Source of the DNA: CALHKP01 sp963558075
GTDB lineage: Bacteria > Bacillota > Clostridia > Peptostreptococcales > Anaerovoracaceae
Assembly (NCBI GenBank): GCA_963558075.1
Contig: CAUWFN010000042.1
Coordinates: 1-16,670 of the forward strand
Length of the DNA stretch: 16,670 nt
Reading direction: 5' to 3'
The notes under the pieces were generated by a model. The model did no database searches. It had not been told where the DNA came from and was given only the letters and a program-made list of their open reading frames with translations. Each line of letters starts with the position of its first letter. Within the stretch, counting starts at the first letter, position 1. This document shows positions 1-6,350 of this stretch, one piece after another. Both the position numbers and the translations under genes were made by a program.

Positions 1-254
1 GAAGCCTTGCCCTTTGCCTAATGGTTTATTCTAATATTAAGCTAGTATTAAGATTTCTTAAAAATTCTATCTAGTTGTTGATTTTACAGTAATTACAGCT
101 ATAATTAAATATAACTGAATATGGAAATGACACCCGTCGTAGAATTCGAAGTACTATTTACTTTTGGACTAAGCGAAAAGACTTCGACATTAATTTTTCT
201 GCGGAGCATTTTATTACAATCCGCTTATATTACTGAAATTTTAACAGAAAACAC
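1..254. other. Non-coding stretch upstream of rpsT
   Basis: No convincing gene is visible here. All plus-strand frames close within the first 75 bases (at 19-21, about 32 and 72-74), so at most a short C-terminal tail of an upstream gene could be present; I cannot identify one. The stretch is AT-rich. Two weak dyads can be seen: a 7-bp inverted repeat at 146-152/181-187, with an inner CTTTT/AAAAG pairing at 161-165/176-180, and GCGGA/TCCGC at 201-205/220-224. The second has a 14-nt loop and no clean U-run, so I do not call it a terminator. Confidence 0.5.
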
Positions 255-283
255 TTGCTTTAATCTGCTGTATCATATATAAT
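255..283 (+). promoter_or_regulatory. Probable sigma-A promoter of rpsT
   Basis: A TTGCTT -35 box at 255-260 and a perfect TATAAT -10 box at 278-283 are separated by exactly 17 nt. Transcription would start near 290, giving a leader of about 54 nt before the rpsT ATG. This is the best promoter match in the left part of the window. The assignment rests on consensus and spacing only. Confidence 0.75.
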
Positions 284-343
284 AGATACGCGAATTTAGC
301 TTAAGTATTGCTAAAAATATAAGAAAAGTGGGGTAAATAAATT

Positions 344-616
344 ATGGCAAATATTAAATCCGCAAAGAAAAGAATCAGAGTTATTGACAAGAAGACAGCT
401 AGAAACAAGAGAGTTAAGGAACACGTTAAGACAGCTATCAAAGAATTCGAAGCTGCTATGGCCGCTGAAGATTTAGAAACTGCTGCAGAAAAGCTTACTT
501 TAGTAGAAAAGAAGTTAATGCAGGCTGCTGCTAAGGGAACACTTAACAAGAAGGCTGCTTCAAGAAAAGTTTCAAGACTAACTTTAAGATTCAACGCTGC
601 AAAAGCAGCAAAATAA
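344..616 (+). CDS. rpsT: 30S ribosomal protein S20
   Basis: This 90-residue protein is the small-subunit protein S20, which binds 16S rRNA helices during early 30S assembly. It opens with MANIKSAKKRIRV and continues through a Lys/Arg-rich, alanine-rich helical sequence with the pattern KTARNKRVKEHVKTAI, typical of the S20 three-helix bundle; the length is normal for bacterial S20. The ATG lies 10 nt after an AAAGTGGGG ribosome-binding stretch (325-333). The gene has its own promoter (255-283) and is followed by a hairpin terminator at 672-702, so it looks monocistronic. Codon use is biased, with AAG, GCT and AGA frequent, as expected for an abundant protein. A minus-strand reading frame covering the same bases is a shadow. 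Confidence 0.97.
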   Translation: MANIKSAKKRIRVIDKKTARNKRVKEHVKTAIKEFEAAMAAEDLETAAEKLTLVEKKLMQAAAKGTLNKKAASRKVSRLTLRFNAAKAAK

Positions 617-670
617 GTCTCACCCGTCCCCACCAGTGTATAAGTTAAATACACATGCATAGAGCGAAAA

Positions 671-703
671 GAACGATGGAAGTGTCTCCCATCGTTTTTT
701 TTA
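671..703 (+). terminator. Intrinsic terminator after rpsT
   Basis: AACGATGG (672-679) pairs with CCATCGTT (689-696), closing a 9-nt loop, and is followed directly by a run of eight T residues. This is a textbook rho-independent terminator. A smaller perfect 6-bp dyad, GTGTAT/ATACAC (636-641/649-654), lies between the rpsT stop and the terminator. Only about 25 nt separate the terminator from the next gene, and no clear promoter for that gene was found, so partial read-through into it is possible. Confidence 0.9.
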
Positions 704-727
704 TATTTTTTTAAGATTGGAGTTCAT

Positions 728-2251
728 ATGCTGCTTAACAGTATTTTATCAGGAATAGAATTTACAACTAACGCAAAACAAGATGGCCTTAATACAGAAA
801 TTACCGACATAGTCTATGACTCGCGTAAAGCATGCGCGGGCAGCATCTTTGTTGCAATAAAGGGAGAAACCCTAGACGGTCACAAGTTTATACAAGGAGC
901 AAGGGACAAAGGATGCAGAGTATTTCTCGGTACTGACGACATAGAAATTCCGGAAGATGCTATATATATCAAGGTAAAAAATGCAAGATGTGCCCTTTCT
1001 AGAATGTCTGCAAACTTTTTTGCTCATCCTTCCAAGGAGCTTACAGTAATAGGCGTTACAGGAACAAAAGGAAAAACTACGATTACAACTTCGATTGCCC
1101 AGGTTCTGCACGCAAATGGCCTTAGCACAGGAATTATCGGAACTAACGGCGCAAGATATGCAGGAATCACAGAGGATACATCAAACACAACACCAGAAAG
1201 CTACGAGCTTCACAGGATTCTCAGAAATATGGTAAACAAAGGTGTAAAATGCGTCTGCATAGAGGTTTCCTCCGGAGGCCTTATGATGCACAGAGTTGAT
1301 GATGTAAATTTCGCTCTAGCCCTATTTACAAATATTTCACCAGACCACATAGGACCAAAAGAGCATCCTACCTTCGACGATTATCTAAACTGCAAGTTAA
1401 GACTTTTCACCCTTGCAAAACACGGAATCGTTAATTTTGATGATTCTTACGCAGATACAATAAAATCCTATGCGAAAAATCACGGCTGTGAGATTATAGG
1501 TTTTTCTATAGATAAAAGCGCTGAAGATTCTGATGCAAGATATTTTGCTGAATCAGTAAAATACCACGACAAGCTGGCAAGCTTTGGCTCTGACTTTATC
1601 TGCAGAGACAAATCCGATAACTCGACATTCCCATACACTATTAACGTACCGGGCAAGTTCAGCATTTACAATGCTCTTGCAGTTATAGGAGCATGCCACT
1701 TTATGGGTCTTTCAAATGAGGAGATTGCAAAGGCAGTTCCAAACATCAAAGTCGATGGCCGCGTTGAAGTCCTCGATATCATGCCGGGGTCTACGATAAT
1801 TCTTGACTACGCTCACAACAAAACAAGCCTCGAGAATATTCTCACAAGCCTTCGCGCATATAATCCATCTCGTCTTCTATGCCTTTTCGGCTCAGTAGGT
1901 GGAAGAACAAAGCTCAGAAGGAAGCAGCTTGGCGAGGTCGCATCAAAGCTTTGCGATTTTTGCATCATAACAAGTGAGGACCCTAGAGACGAAGATCCAA
2001 TGACAATAATAAACGATATTGCAGCATGCTTTGATGAATCTAGCTGCGATTACATAAAGGAAGTTAACAGAGCAAAGGCAGTCCAGACTGCAGTAGATAT
2101 GCTAAAACCTGGCGACGTTCTCGTTCTTGCAGGTAAAGGGACAGAAACTTATATGTATGTCGGCGGCAAAAAAATAGCATACGATGAAAAACAGACTGCA
2201 ATAGATGCCGTAAATAATAGACTAGCTTGTGAAGCTCAGAATTCAAAGTAA
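728..2251 (+). CDS. Divergent MurE-type Mur ligase (UDP-MurNAc-tripeptide synthetase family)
   Basis: This 507-residue protein belongs to the ATP-dependent Mur ligases that add an amino acid to UDP-MurNAc-peptide in the cytoplasm. It has the complete MurE layout. The N-terminal UDP-binding domain carries DSR at 31-33 and FVAIKGETLDGHKF. The central ATPase domain carries GTKGKTT at 112-118, the TTPES segment at 154-158 and a probable carbamylated Lys at 223. The C-terminal domain carries GGRTKLRR near 391-398 and SEDPR at 416-420. Several signature sites differ from classical MurE: EVSSGGL (179-185) instead of EVSSHAL, SPDHIGPKEHP (204-214) instead of the TRDHLDFHG type, DYAHNKTS instead of DYAHTPD, and EDPR instead of DNPR. 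The retained Arg hints at a diaminopimelate-like or other diamino-acid substrate, but this is inference. The ATG has a GGAG site 5 nt upstream. It is the first of two MurE paralogs in the window, so I withhold a gene symbol. Confidence 0.85.
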   Translation: MLLNSILSGIEFTTNAKQDGLNTEITDIVYDSRKACAGSIFVAIKGETLDGHKFIQGARDKGCRVFLGTDDIEIPEDAIYIKVKNARCALSRMSANFFAHPSKELTVIGVTGTKGKTTITTSIAQVLHANGLSTGIIGTNGARYAGITEDTSNTTPESYELHRILRNMVNKGVKCVCIEVSSGGLMMHRVDDVNFALALFTNISPDHIGPKEHPTFDDYLNCKLRLFTLAKHGIVNFDDSYADTIKSYAKNHGCEIIGFSIDKSAEDSDARYFAESVKYHDKLASFGSDFICRDKSDNSTFPYTINVPGKFSIYNALAVIGACHFMGLSNEEIAKAVPNIKVDGRVEVLDIMPGSTIILDYAHNKTSLENILTSLRAYNPSRLLCLFGSVGGRTKLRRKQLGEVASKLCDFCIITSEDPRDEDPMTIINDIAACFDESSCDYIKEVNRAKAVQTAVDMLKPGDVLVLAGKGTETYMYVGGKKIAYDEKQTAIDAVNNRLACEAQNSK

Positions 2252-2289
2252 AATACAGGATTCTAATAACATTTCCTATCCGCTCACAA

Positions 2290-2340
2290 AGAAACCCGTC
2301 TGAAGCTGATTTTATAAATCGCTTTCAGACGGGTTTTACT
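2290..2340. terminator. Bidirectional terminator between the two convergent Mur ligase genes
   Basis: AAACCCGTCTGAAGC on the left (from 2292) pairs with GCTTTCAGACGGGTTT on the right (2321-2336), with one bulged base and a loop of about 14 nt. The stem is long and GC-rich and sits between two genes that end towards each other. The T-runs are short on both strands (TTTT on plus; TTTCTTTG on minus), so efficiency is uncertain. The remaining bases between 2252 and 2405 show nothing else. Confidence 0.8.
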
Positions 2341-2405
2341 CTTTCTAAACTTTATTCTATTGTTTGTAAATCTATATGAGTATCAAAAACACTTCTAAAA
2401 TAAAG

Positions 2406-3809
2406 TTATTTTCTTCCCATGAGCTCTTTTAGGCATGACCTTGCAACATTGTTATCGCCTTCGTACGGAAGCTTTCCATCCTTACCGTACATGTAGCTTT
2501 CGTCTCCTTTTCCGAGAATTGCAATGCAATCACCTGCTCTTGCGCTTTCGATTGCTTCTCTTATGGCATCCTTTCTGATAGGATTAAATGATACTTTTTC
2601 GCGTTCTTTGATTCCCTCAAGAATCATTGATACAATCTGGTTTACATCAGAATTTCTCGTATCCTGCTCTGTCAAAAAGATTCTGTCTGCATACTTATCT
2701 GCGATTTCTCCCATCTCGCTTCTCTTTGTCTGATCACGCTTTCCTGCGCATCCAAACACAACGATAAGTCTTGCTGGCGGCTCTACAGTCTTTCTCAAAA
2801 ATCCTAAGAATTTCTCATATCCGTCAGGTGTATGGGCATAGTCTACGACAACATCAAAATCCTGTCCCTCGTCGATTGGCTCTGCTCTTCCTGCAACCTG
2901 GCTTATATGCTTTGATTTTTCTAAGATAACCTCGATAGGAGTTCCCGCATCATGAAGCGCTGCAATAGCACCTAGTAGGTTATACACGTTATATTCTCCA
3001 AGCAGGTTAGTTTCTACCGGATAAACTTTTTCTCCTATGTGAAGATCAAAATAGCTTTTCTTTGAGGTGCATCTTACGTTCTCCGCTCTATAGTCAGCAT
3101 CATTTTTTATTCCGTATGTGATTATCCCTGCCTTTGTACACTCTCTTAGGCCATCTGCTGTAAAGCTGTCGTTATTTATTACAGCCTTCGCATCTTCTGA
3201 AAGTCCTCTAAAGAGTGTTTTCTTGGCTTCGAAATACTGCTCCATGCTCTTGTGGTAATCAAGATGGTCATGAGTCAAATTAGTGAAAATCGCATAATCA
3301 AATTTCACCGCATCTACCCGTCCCATGCAAAGACCCTGAGAACTTACTTCTAGTGCTACAGCCTCTGCACCTCTTTTTTTCATCCGAGAAAGTGACTCGT
3401 GAAGAGTAATAGGGCCAGGAGTTGTAAGTCCTCCCTCTAGCTCGTAGTCCCTGAATCTAGTTGCAATTGTTCCGATATACCCGCAAGGAGAAACCTCACT
3501 ATATATCTGCTGAATAATATTGGTAATAGTTGTTTTTCCGTTCGTTCCTGTAACACCAAAGATTTTCATCTCGGATGTCACATCATTAAAATAAATCTCG
3601 CATGCATCGTTGAGTGCCTTTACTGTATCCTCAACCTGAATATATTTAACGCCCTCTACCTCGTGCTCTACAGGTTCTGAGTGAATGATAACGGACGCGC
3701 CCTTTTTTACCGCATCGTCTACATAATCGTGTCCGTCAAGCTCGTTTCCAATGATACAGAAAAACGCATCGCCTTTCTCTACAAGTCTTGAATCTATCTT
3801 TAAACTCAT
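2406..3809 (-). CDS. murE: UDP-N-acetylmuramoyl-tripeptide synthetase (MurE)
   Basis: This 467-residue cytoplasmic ligase adds the third residue of the peptidoglycan stem to UDP-MurNAc-L-Ala-D-Glu. It keeps the classical MurE motifs better than the neighbouring paralog: DSR at 6-8, GTNGKTT P-loop at 88-94, EVSSQGL at 154-160, THDHLDYH at 179-186, FEAKK with the probable carbamylated Lys196, DYAHTPD at 323-329, and FGCAGKRDQTKR at 352-363. The selectivity loop reads QDTRNSD (382-388), where DAP-specific enzymes have DNPR and Lys-specific ones DNPA-type sequences. The amino acid added therefore cannot be read from the sequence. The start is odd: the ATG falls immediately before the DSR motif, so roughly 20-25 residues of the usual N-terminus are missing, and an in-frame TAG about 20 nt upstream rules out a longer form. 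An AGG-containing stretch precedes the ATG. It starts 33 nt after nadE and probably shares its transcript. Confidence 0.87.
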   Translation of the reverse strand: MSLKIDSRLVEKGDAFFCIIGNELDGHDYVDDAVKKGASVIIHSEPVEHEVEGVKYIQVEDTVKALNDACEIYFNDVTSEMKIFGVTGTNGKTTITNIIQQIYSEVSPCGYIGTIATRFRDYELEGGLTTPGPITLHESLSRMKKRGAEAVALEVSSQGLCMGRVDAVKFDYAIFTNLTHDHLDYHKSMEQYFEAKKTLFRGLSEDAKAVINNDSFTADGLRECTKAGIITYGIKNDADYRAENVRCTSKKSYFDLHIGEKVYPVETNLLGEYNVYNLLGAIAALHDAGTPIEVILEKSKHISQVAGRAEPIDEGQDFDVVVDYAHTPDGYEKFLGFLRKTVEPPARLIVVFGCAGKRDQTKRSEMGEIADKYADRIFLTEQDTRNSDVNQIVSMILEGIKEREKVSFNPIRKDAIREAIESARAGDCIAILGKGDESYMYGKDGKLPYEGDNNVARSCLKELMGRK

Positions 3810-3842
3810 AATGCTGCGCCTGCCTTTCTATATAATATTAAC

Positions 3843-4610
3843 TTACTCTGGATCATCTGCAAGAACTGGGCCCTCATACATAAATGCAGGCATAAGCTCT
3901 AGCTTAAATTTGTTCCATCTTCTCTTGTTGTCTATTTTTTCTTTTGTCTGCGGATCTTCGCATACTCCTGTTCTTATGTATTTATCAAGATCTGCATATG
4001 TGAATCCTAAGTTCTGCTCATCTGTCAGACCGGAAAGTCCATCGATTGGTGTCTTGTGAACTAGGTTATCTGGAAGACCAAGCTCTGTTCCTACAGCTTT
4101 TACTTCCTGAACTGTCAGCTTTGAAAGCGGGCTGAAGTCCCCTGCCATATCTCCGTATCTTGTAGAGTATCCAACCCAGTCCTCTGAAAGATTGCATGTG
4201 TTTGCAACTCTTCCGTTCATCGACTGAGCAACTGCATATGTAGCTGCCATTCTAAGGCGTGCAGGAAGATTTGTTCTTGTCTGCTTGCTCATTTCGCATG
4301 GAAGCTTATCTGAAAGCTCAGATACCATTGCCTCAAATGGAGCTTTGATGTTGATGATTGAATGTTCAATTCCAAGATGTGTTACTAGCTGGATTGACGC
4401 ATCTATGTCTGCCTGCTCACCATTTGGTAAAAGAACGCCGTAAACACGGTCTTTTCCAAGAGCCTCGCAGCACAAGGCCGCTACAACAGAGCTGTCTTTT
4501 CCTCCACTGATTGCAACTACAGCCTTACAGTCTTTTCCGTTCTGCTCGAAAAATTCCCTAATCCAGGCAACACACTGTTCTTTAACTTCTTTTGCATTAA
4601 ACGTATACAC
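3843..4610 (-). CDS. nadE: NH3-dependent NAD+ synthetase
   Basis: This 255-residue enzyme makes NAD+ from nicotinic acid adenine dinucleotide, ATP and ammonia in the last step of NAD synthesis. The N-type ATP pyrophosphatase P-loop VAISGGKDSS lies at about 32-41. The family signature NLSEDWVGYSTRYGDMAGDF is present in the middle, followed by SPLSKLTVQEVKAVG and a LPDNLVHKTPIDGLSG segment close to the usual NadE dinucleotide-binding region. There is no nitrilase-type glutaminase domain, so it should use free ammonia; the length fits this short form. The start is GTG at 4608-4610, chosen because a GGAGGTG site (reverse strand) lies 6 nt upstream; an overlapping ATG one base away is out of frame. 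It is divergent from the hyd operon and leads into murE. Confidence 0.93.
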   Translation of the reverse strand: MYTFNAKEVKEQCVAWIREFFEQNGKDCKAVVAISGGKDSSVVAALCCEALGKDRVYGVLLPNGEQADIDASIQLVTHLGIEHSIINIKAPFEAMVSELSDKLPCEMSKQTRTNLPARLRMAATYAVAQSMNGRVANTCNLSEDWVGYSTRYGDMAGDFSPLSKLTVQEVKAVGTELGLPDNLVHKTPIDGLSGLTDEQNLGFTYADLDKYIRTGVCEDPQTKEKIDNKRRWNKFKLELMPAFMYEGPVLADDPE

Positions 4611-4654
4611 ATTGCACCTCCAGGCTTTTTTATAAAAAATATATGTGTTTCATA

Positions 4655-4660
4655 ATTATA
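4655..4660 (-). promoter_or_regulatory. Possible -10 box for nadE-murE
   Basis: On the reverse strand a perfect TATAAT reads from 4660 to 4655, about 45 nt before the nadE start. No good -35 box lies at 16-18 nt and there is no TG extension, so the call rests on the -10 hexamer and its position only. Confidence 0.35.
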
Positions 4661-4715
4661 CCGTACTAGTATATCATATTACCTTATGCAACTATACCAT
4701 TTTTGTGTGGAAAAA

Positions 4716-4745
4716 TTGTGTTTAATTTATTTTTTGTGGTAAAAT
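4716..4745 (+). promoter_or_regulatory. Probable promoter of the hyd maturation operon
   Basis: TTGTGT (4716-4721) and TAAAAT (4740-4745) are spaced 18 nt apart, upstream of the small regulator gene. Transcription would start near 4752 and give a short leader of about 24 nt. The surrounding 4611-4775 region is very AT-rich, so chance matches are possible. No obvious operator palindrome is seen over the boxes. Confidence 0.5.
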
Positions 4746-4775
4746 ACATGTAAAAAGTCATTGCGAGGTGAAAAA

Positions 4776-5018
4776 ATGGAAAGCAGCGTTGCTATAATAT
4801 CTATAATAGTAAAAAATACGAAACTTATCGAGCAGGTTAACGAGCTGCTTCACAGTAACGGTGAATATATAATTGGGCGAATGGGACTTCCCTACAGAGA
4901 AAAGAATCTTAACATAATCTGTATTGCTATGGATGCACCAGCTAATATTCTAAACGCTCTTGCAGGAAAGCTTGGTGCTATGGAAGGAGTAACGAGCAAA
5001 GTCGTTTACGGCGAATAA
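4776..5018 (+). CDS. TM1266-type putative iron-only hydrogenase system regulator
   Basis: This 80-residue protein resembles the small TM1266 family (TIGR03959), annotated as a putative regulator of the iron-only hydrogenase system and found beside hyd maturation genes. The sequence alternates strands and helices (VAIISIIVKN, then LIEQVNELLHSNGEYIIGRMGLPYREKN, then LNIICIAMDAP and a helix with ALAGKLGAMEGV), as expected for an ACT/NikR-like ferredoxin fold that could bind a small ligand. It has no DNA-binding helix that I can identify, so its mode of regulation is unknown. I chose the ATG at 4776 because an AGGTG site lies 5 nt upstream; an in-frame TTG at 4761 would overlap that site. It is first in the operon, followed by an unusual repeat-filled gap before hydE. 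Confidence 0.8.
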   Translation: MESSVAIISIIVKNTKLIEQVNELLHSNGEYIIGRMGLPYREKNLNIICIAMDAPANILNALAGKLGAMEGVTSKVVYGE

Positions 5019-5031
5019 AACGTTAGGATTA

Positions 5032-5183
5032 GGCCGCTTCAAGTGTTTTGGGCCGCAAAACTTGTACCAGGCCCATTGTAGTGTTTGGGGCCGCAAAACT
5101 TGTGCCAAGCACCTTGTAACGCATTAGGCCGCTTCAAGTATTTTGGGCCGCAAAACTTGTACCAGGGCCCTTATAACGATAAA
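5032..5183 (+). repeat. Tandem 19-bp repeat array with 57-bp super-repeat and hairpins
   Basis: Eight consecutive 19-bp units start at 5032, 5051, 5070, 5089, 5108, 5127, 5146 and 5165. Three unit types are seen. Type S is GGCCGCTTCAAGTGTTTTG (5032, and with one change 5127). Type K is GGCCGCAAAACTTGTACCA (5051 and 5146 identical; 5089 with one change). Type X is looser and usually ends AACG plus four bases (5108, 5165). The order X-S-K gives a 57-bp super-repeat; the unit at 5070 looks like an X/S fusion left by loss of 19 bp. CAAGTGTTTTG of S is complementary to CAAAACTTG of K, apart from one bulged base, with GGCCG as the loop, so each S-K pair can form a hairpin (for example 5040-5064). 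The array ends just before the hydE ribosome-binding site and is richer in GC than its flanks. Confidence 0.88.
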
Positions 5184-5199
5184 TATTCGGAGAAAAAAT

Positions 5200-6264
5200 A
5201 TGAGACAAAAACTTATAAATACAGTTGACATACTAAAATTAGGTACTCTTCCTGATGATGACCTCTTAGCAGAGCTTCTTCTAACTGAGGATTCAGATGT
5301 TATAAAATATCTAGGCGAGCAGGCTGCAGAGGTCCGAAAAGAGGTTTACGGAAACAGCATATATATAAGAGGACTTATCGAGTTTACTAATATCTGCAAA
5401 AACGACTGCCTGTACTGCGGCATCAGGCGAAGCCAAAAGAGCGCATGCCGCTACAGGCTCACCGCGGAGGAAATCATGAATTGCTGCCGTAGCGGTTATG
5501 ATCTAGGCTTTCGCACTTTTGTGCTACAGGGCGGCGAGGACCCTTATTGGGACGACGAGAGACTGGCTTCTGTGGTTCGCTCCATCAAAGGTGAGTTTCC
5601 AGGGTGCGCTGTGACGCTTTCGGTCGGGGAGCGAAGCTGCGAAAGCTACCGCTGCCTTTTTGAGGCGGGCGCTGACAGATATCTTTTAAGGCATGAGACC
5701 GTCGAAAAATCTCACTACCAAAAGCTTCATCCCGCGGAGATGAGCTTTGATAATCGCATGAACGCACTCAGAAATCTCAAGGAAATCGGATACCAGACAG
5801 GATGCGGATTCATGGTTGGAACTCCTGGCCAAACTATAGAAAACATTATAAAAGATATCAAATTTGTATACGACTTTAAGCCCGCAATGTGCGGCATAGG
5901 TCCGTTTATATCAGCAAAGGGCACACCTTTCGAAAACGAACCTTCGGGATCTTCCGAGCTTACTATTAGAATATTAAGCATCATAAGGCTTCTTTTACCA
6001 AAGATTCTGCTCCCGGCAACTACAGCCCTTGGAACTGCCTCTTCTGATGGTAGAGCTAGAGGAATTCTCGCTGGCGCAAATGTAATAATGCCAAACCTTT
6101 CCCCTGCTGATGTCAGAAACAAATATGCTCTTTATGACAACAAACTAAATACAGGATGTGAAGCCAGCGAAAAGCTTGCTGAGCTTGTTTCATCTATGAA
6201 AGAAATCGGCTATAATATAGTAGTTGATCGAGGTGACAATCCCGATTATAGAAAAAAAGACTGA
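5200..6264 (+). CDS. hydE: [FeFe] hydrogenase H-cluster radical SAM maturase HydE
   Basis: HydE is a radical S-adenosylmethionine enzyme needed with HydG and HydF to build the 2Fe subcluster of [FeFe] hydrogenase; current work places it after HydG, acting on a Cys-Fe(CO)2CN synthon. The 354-residue protein has the cluster motif CKNDCLYC (Cys 66, 70, 73) after IRGLIEFTNI, then VLQGGEDPYW, matching the SAM-binding region, and a TIM-barrel body with GCGFMVGTPGQT and IGPFISAKGTPF. The optional C-terminal second cluster found in some homologs appears absent: only one Cys remains near LYDNKLNTGCEAS. I place the start at the ATG at 5200, 7 nt after a GGAG site; a longer reading from TTG at 5143 would begin inside the repeat array. 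The length is close to the Thermotoga protein (348). Confidence 0.93.
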   Translation: MRQKLINTVDILKLGTLPDDDLLAELLLTEDSDVIKYLGEQAAEVRKEVYGNSIYIRGLIEFTNICKNDCLYCGIRRSQKSACRYRLTAEEIMNCCRSGYDLGFRTFVLQGGEDPYWDDERLASVVRSIKGEFPGCAVTLSVGERSCESYRCLFEAGADRYLLRHETVEKSHYQKLHPAEMSFDNRMNALRNLKEIGYQTGCGFMVGTPGQTIENIIKDIKFVYDFKPAMCGIGPFISAKGTPFENEPSGSSELTIRILSIIRLLLPKILLPATTALGTASSDGRARGILAGANVIMPNLSPADVRNKYALYDNKLNTGCEASEKLAELVSSMKEIGYNIVVDRGDNPDYRKKD

Positions 6265-6350
6265 ACCTGCTTCAGAAATGGAGCAGAAAAAATAAATATT
6301 TCAACTGACGGGAAAGGTTATGCCTGACCCGAAAGAAAGGACTGAGAACT
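6265..6350 (+). other. hydE-hydG spacer with two small hairpins
   Basis: This 86-nt gap contains a hairpin CTGCTTC/GGAGCAG (6267-6273/6280-6286, one G-T pair, 6-nt loop) followed by an A-rich stretch. A second hairpin has CGGG/CCCG (6309-6312/6328-6331) outside and AGG/CCT (6315-6317/6323-6325) inside. The hydG ribosome-binding site AAAGG (6336-6340) follows. There is no U-run, so neither looks like a terminator. I match this to no riboswitch class; it may be an mRNA-processing or stability element. Confidence 0.45.

Noticed and set aside
301..660. 119-codon minus-strand frame opposite rpsT
   Set aside because: It lies wholly over a certain ribosomal protein gene, has Leu/Ala/Ser-rich shadow composition and no ribosome-binding site of note.
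5032..5183. CRISPR array
   Set aside because: The units are contiguous 19-bp repeats with no unique spacers, and no cas gene lies nearby.
5019..5199. Insertion sequence or MITE remnant
   Set aside because: There is no transposase, no terminal inverted repeat framing the whole segment and no target-site duplication that I can identify; tandem 19-bp periodicity fits a local array better.
5143..5199. N-terminal extension of HydE from a TTG codon
   Set aside because: The extra codons are repeat-array sequence, no ribosome-binding site precedes the TTG, and the ATG at 5200 has GGAG at good spacing.
6309..6331. Small riboswitch (preQ1-like or mini-ykkC-like) before hydG
   Set aside because: The hairpin lacks the conserved loop and tail sequences of those classes; only a simple interrupted stem is seen.
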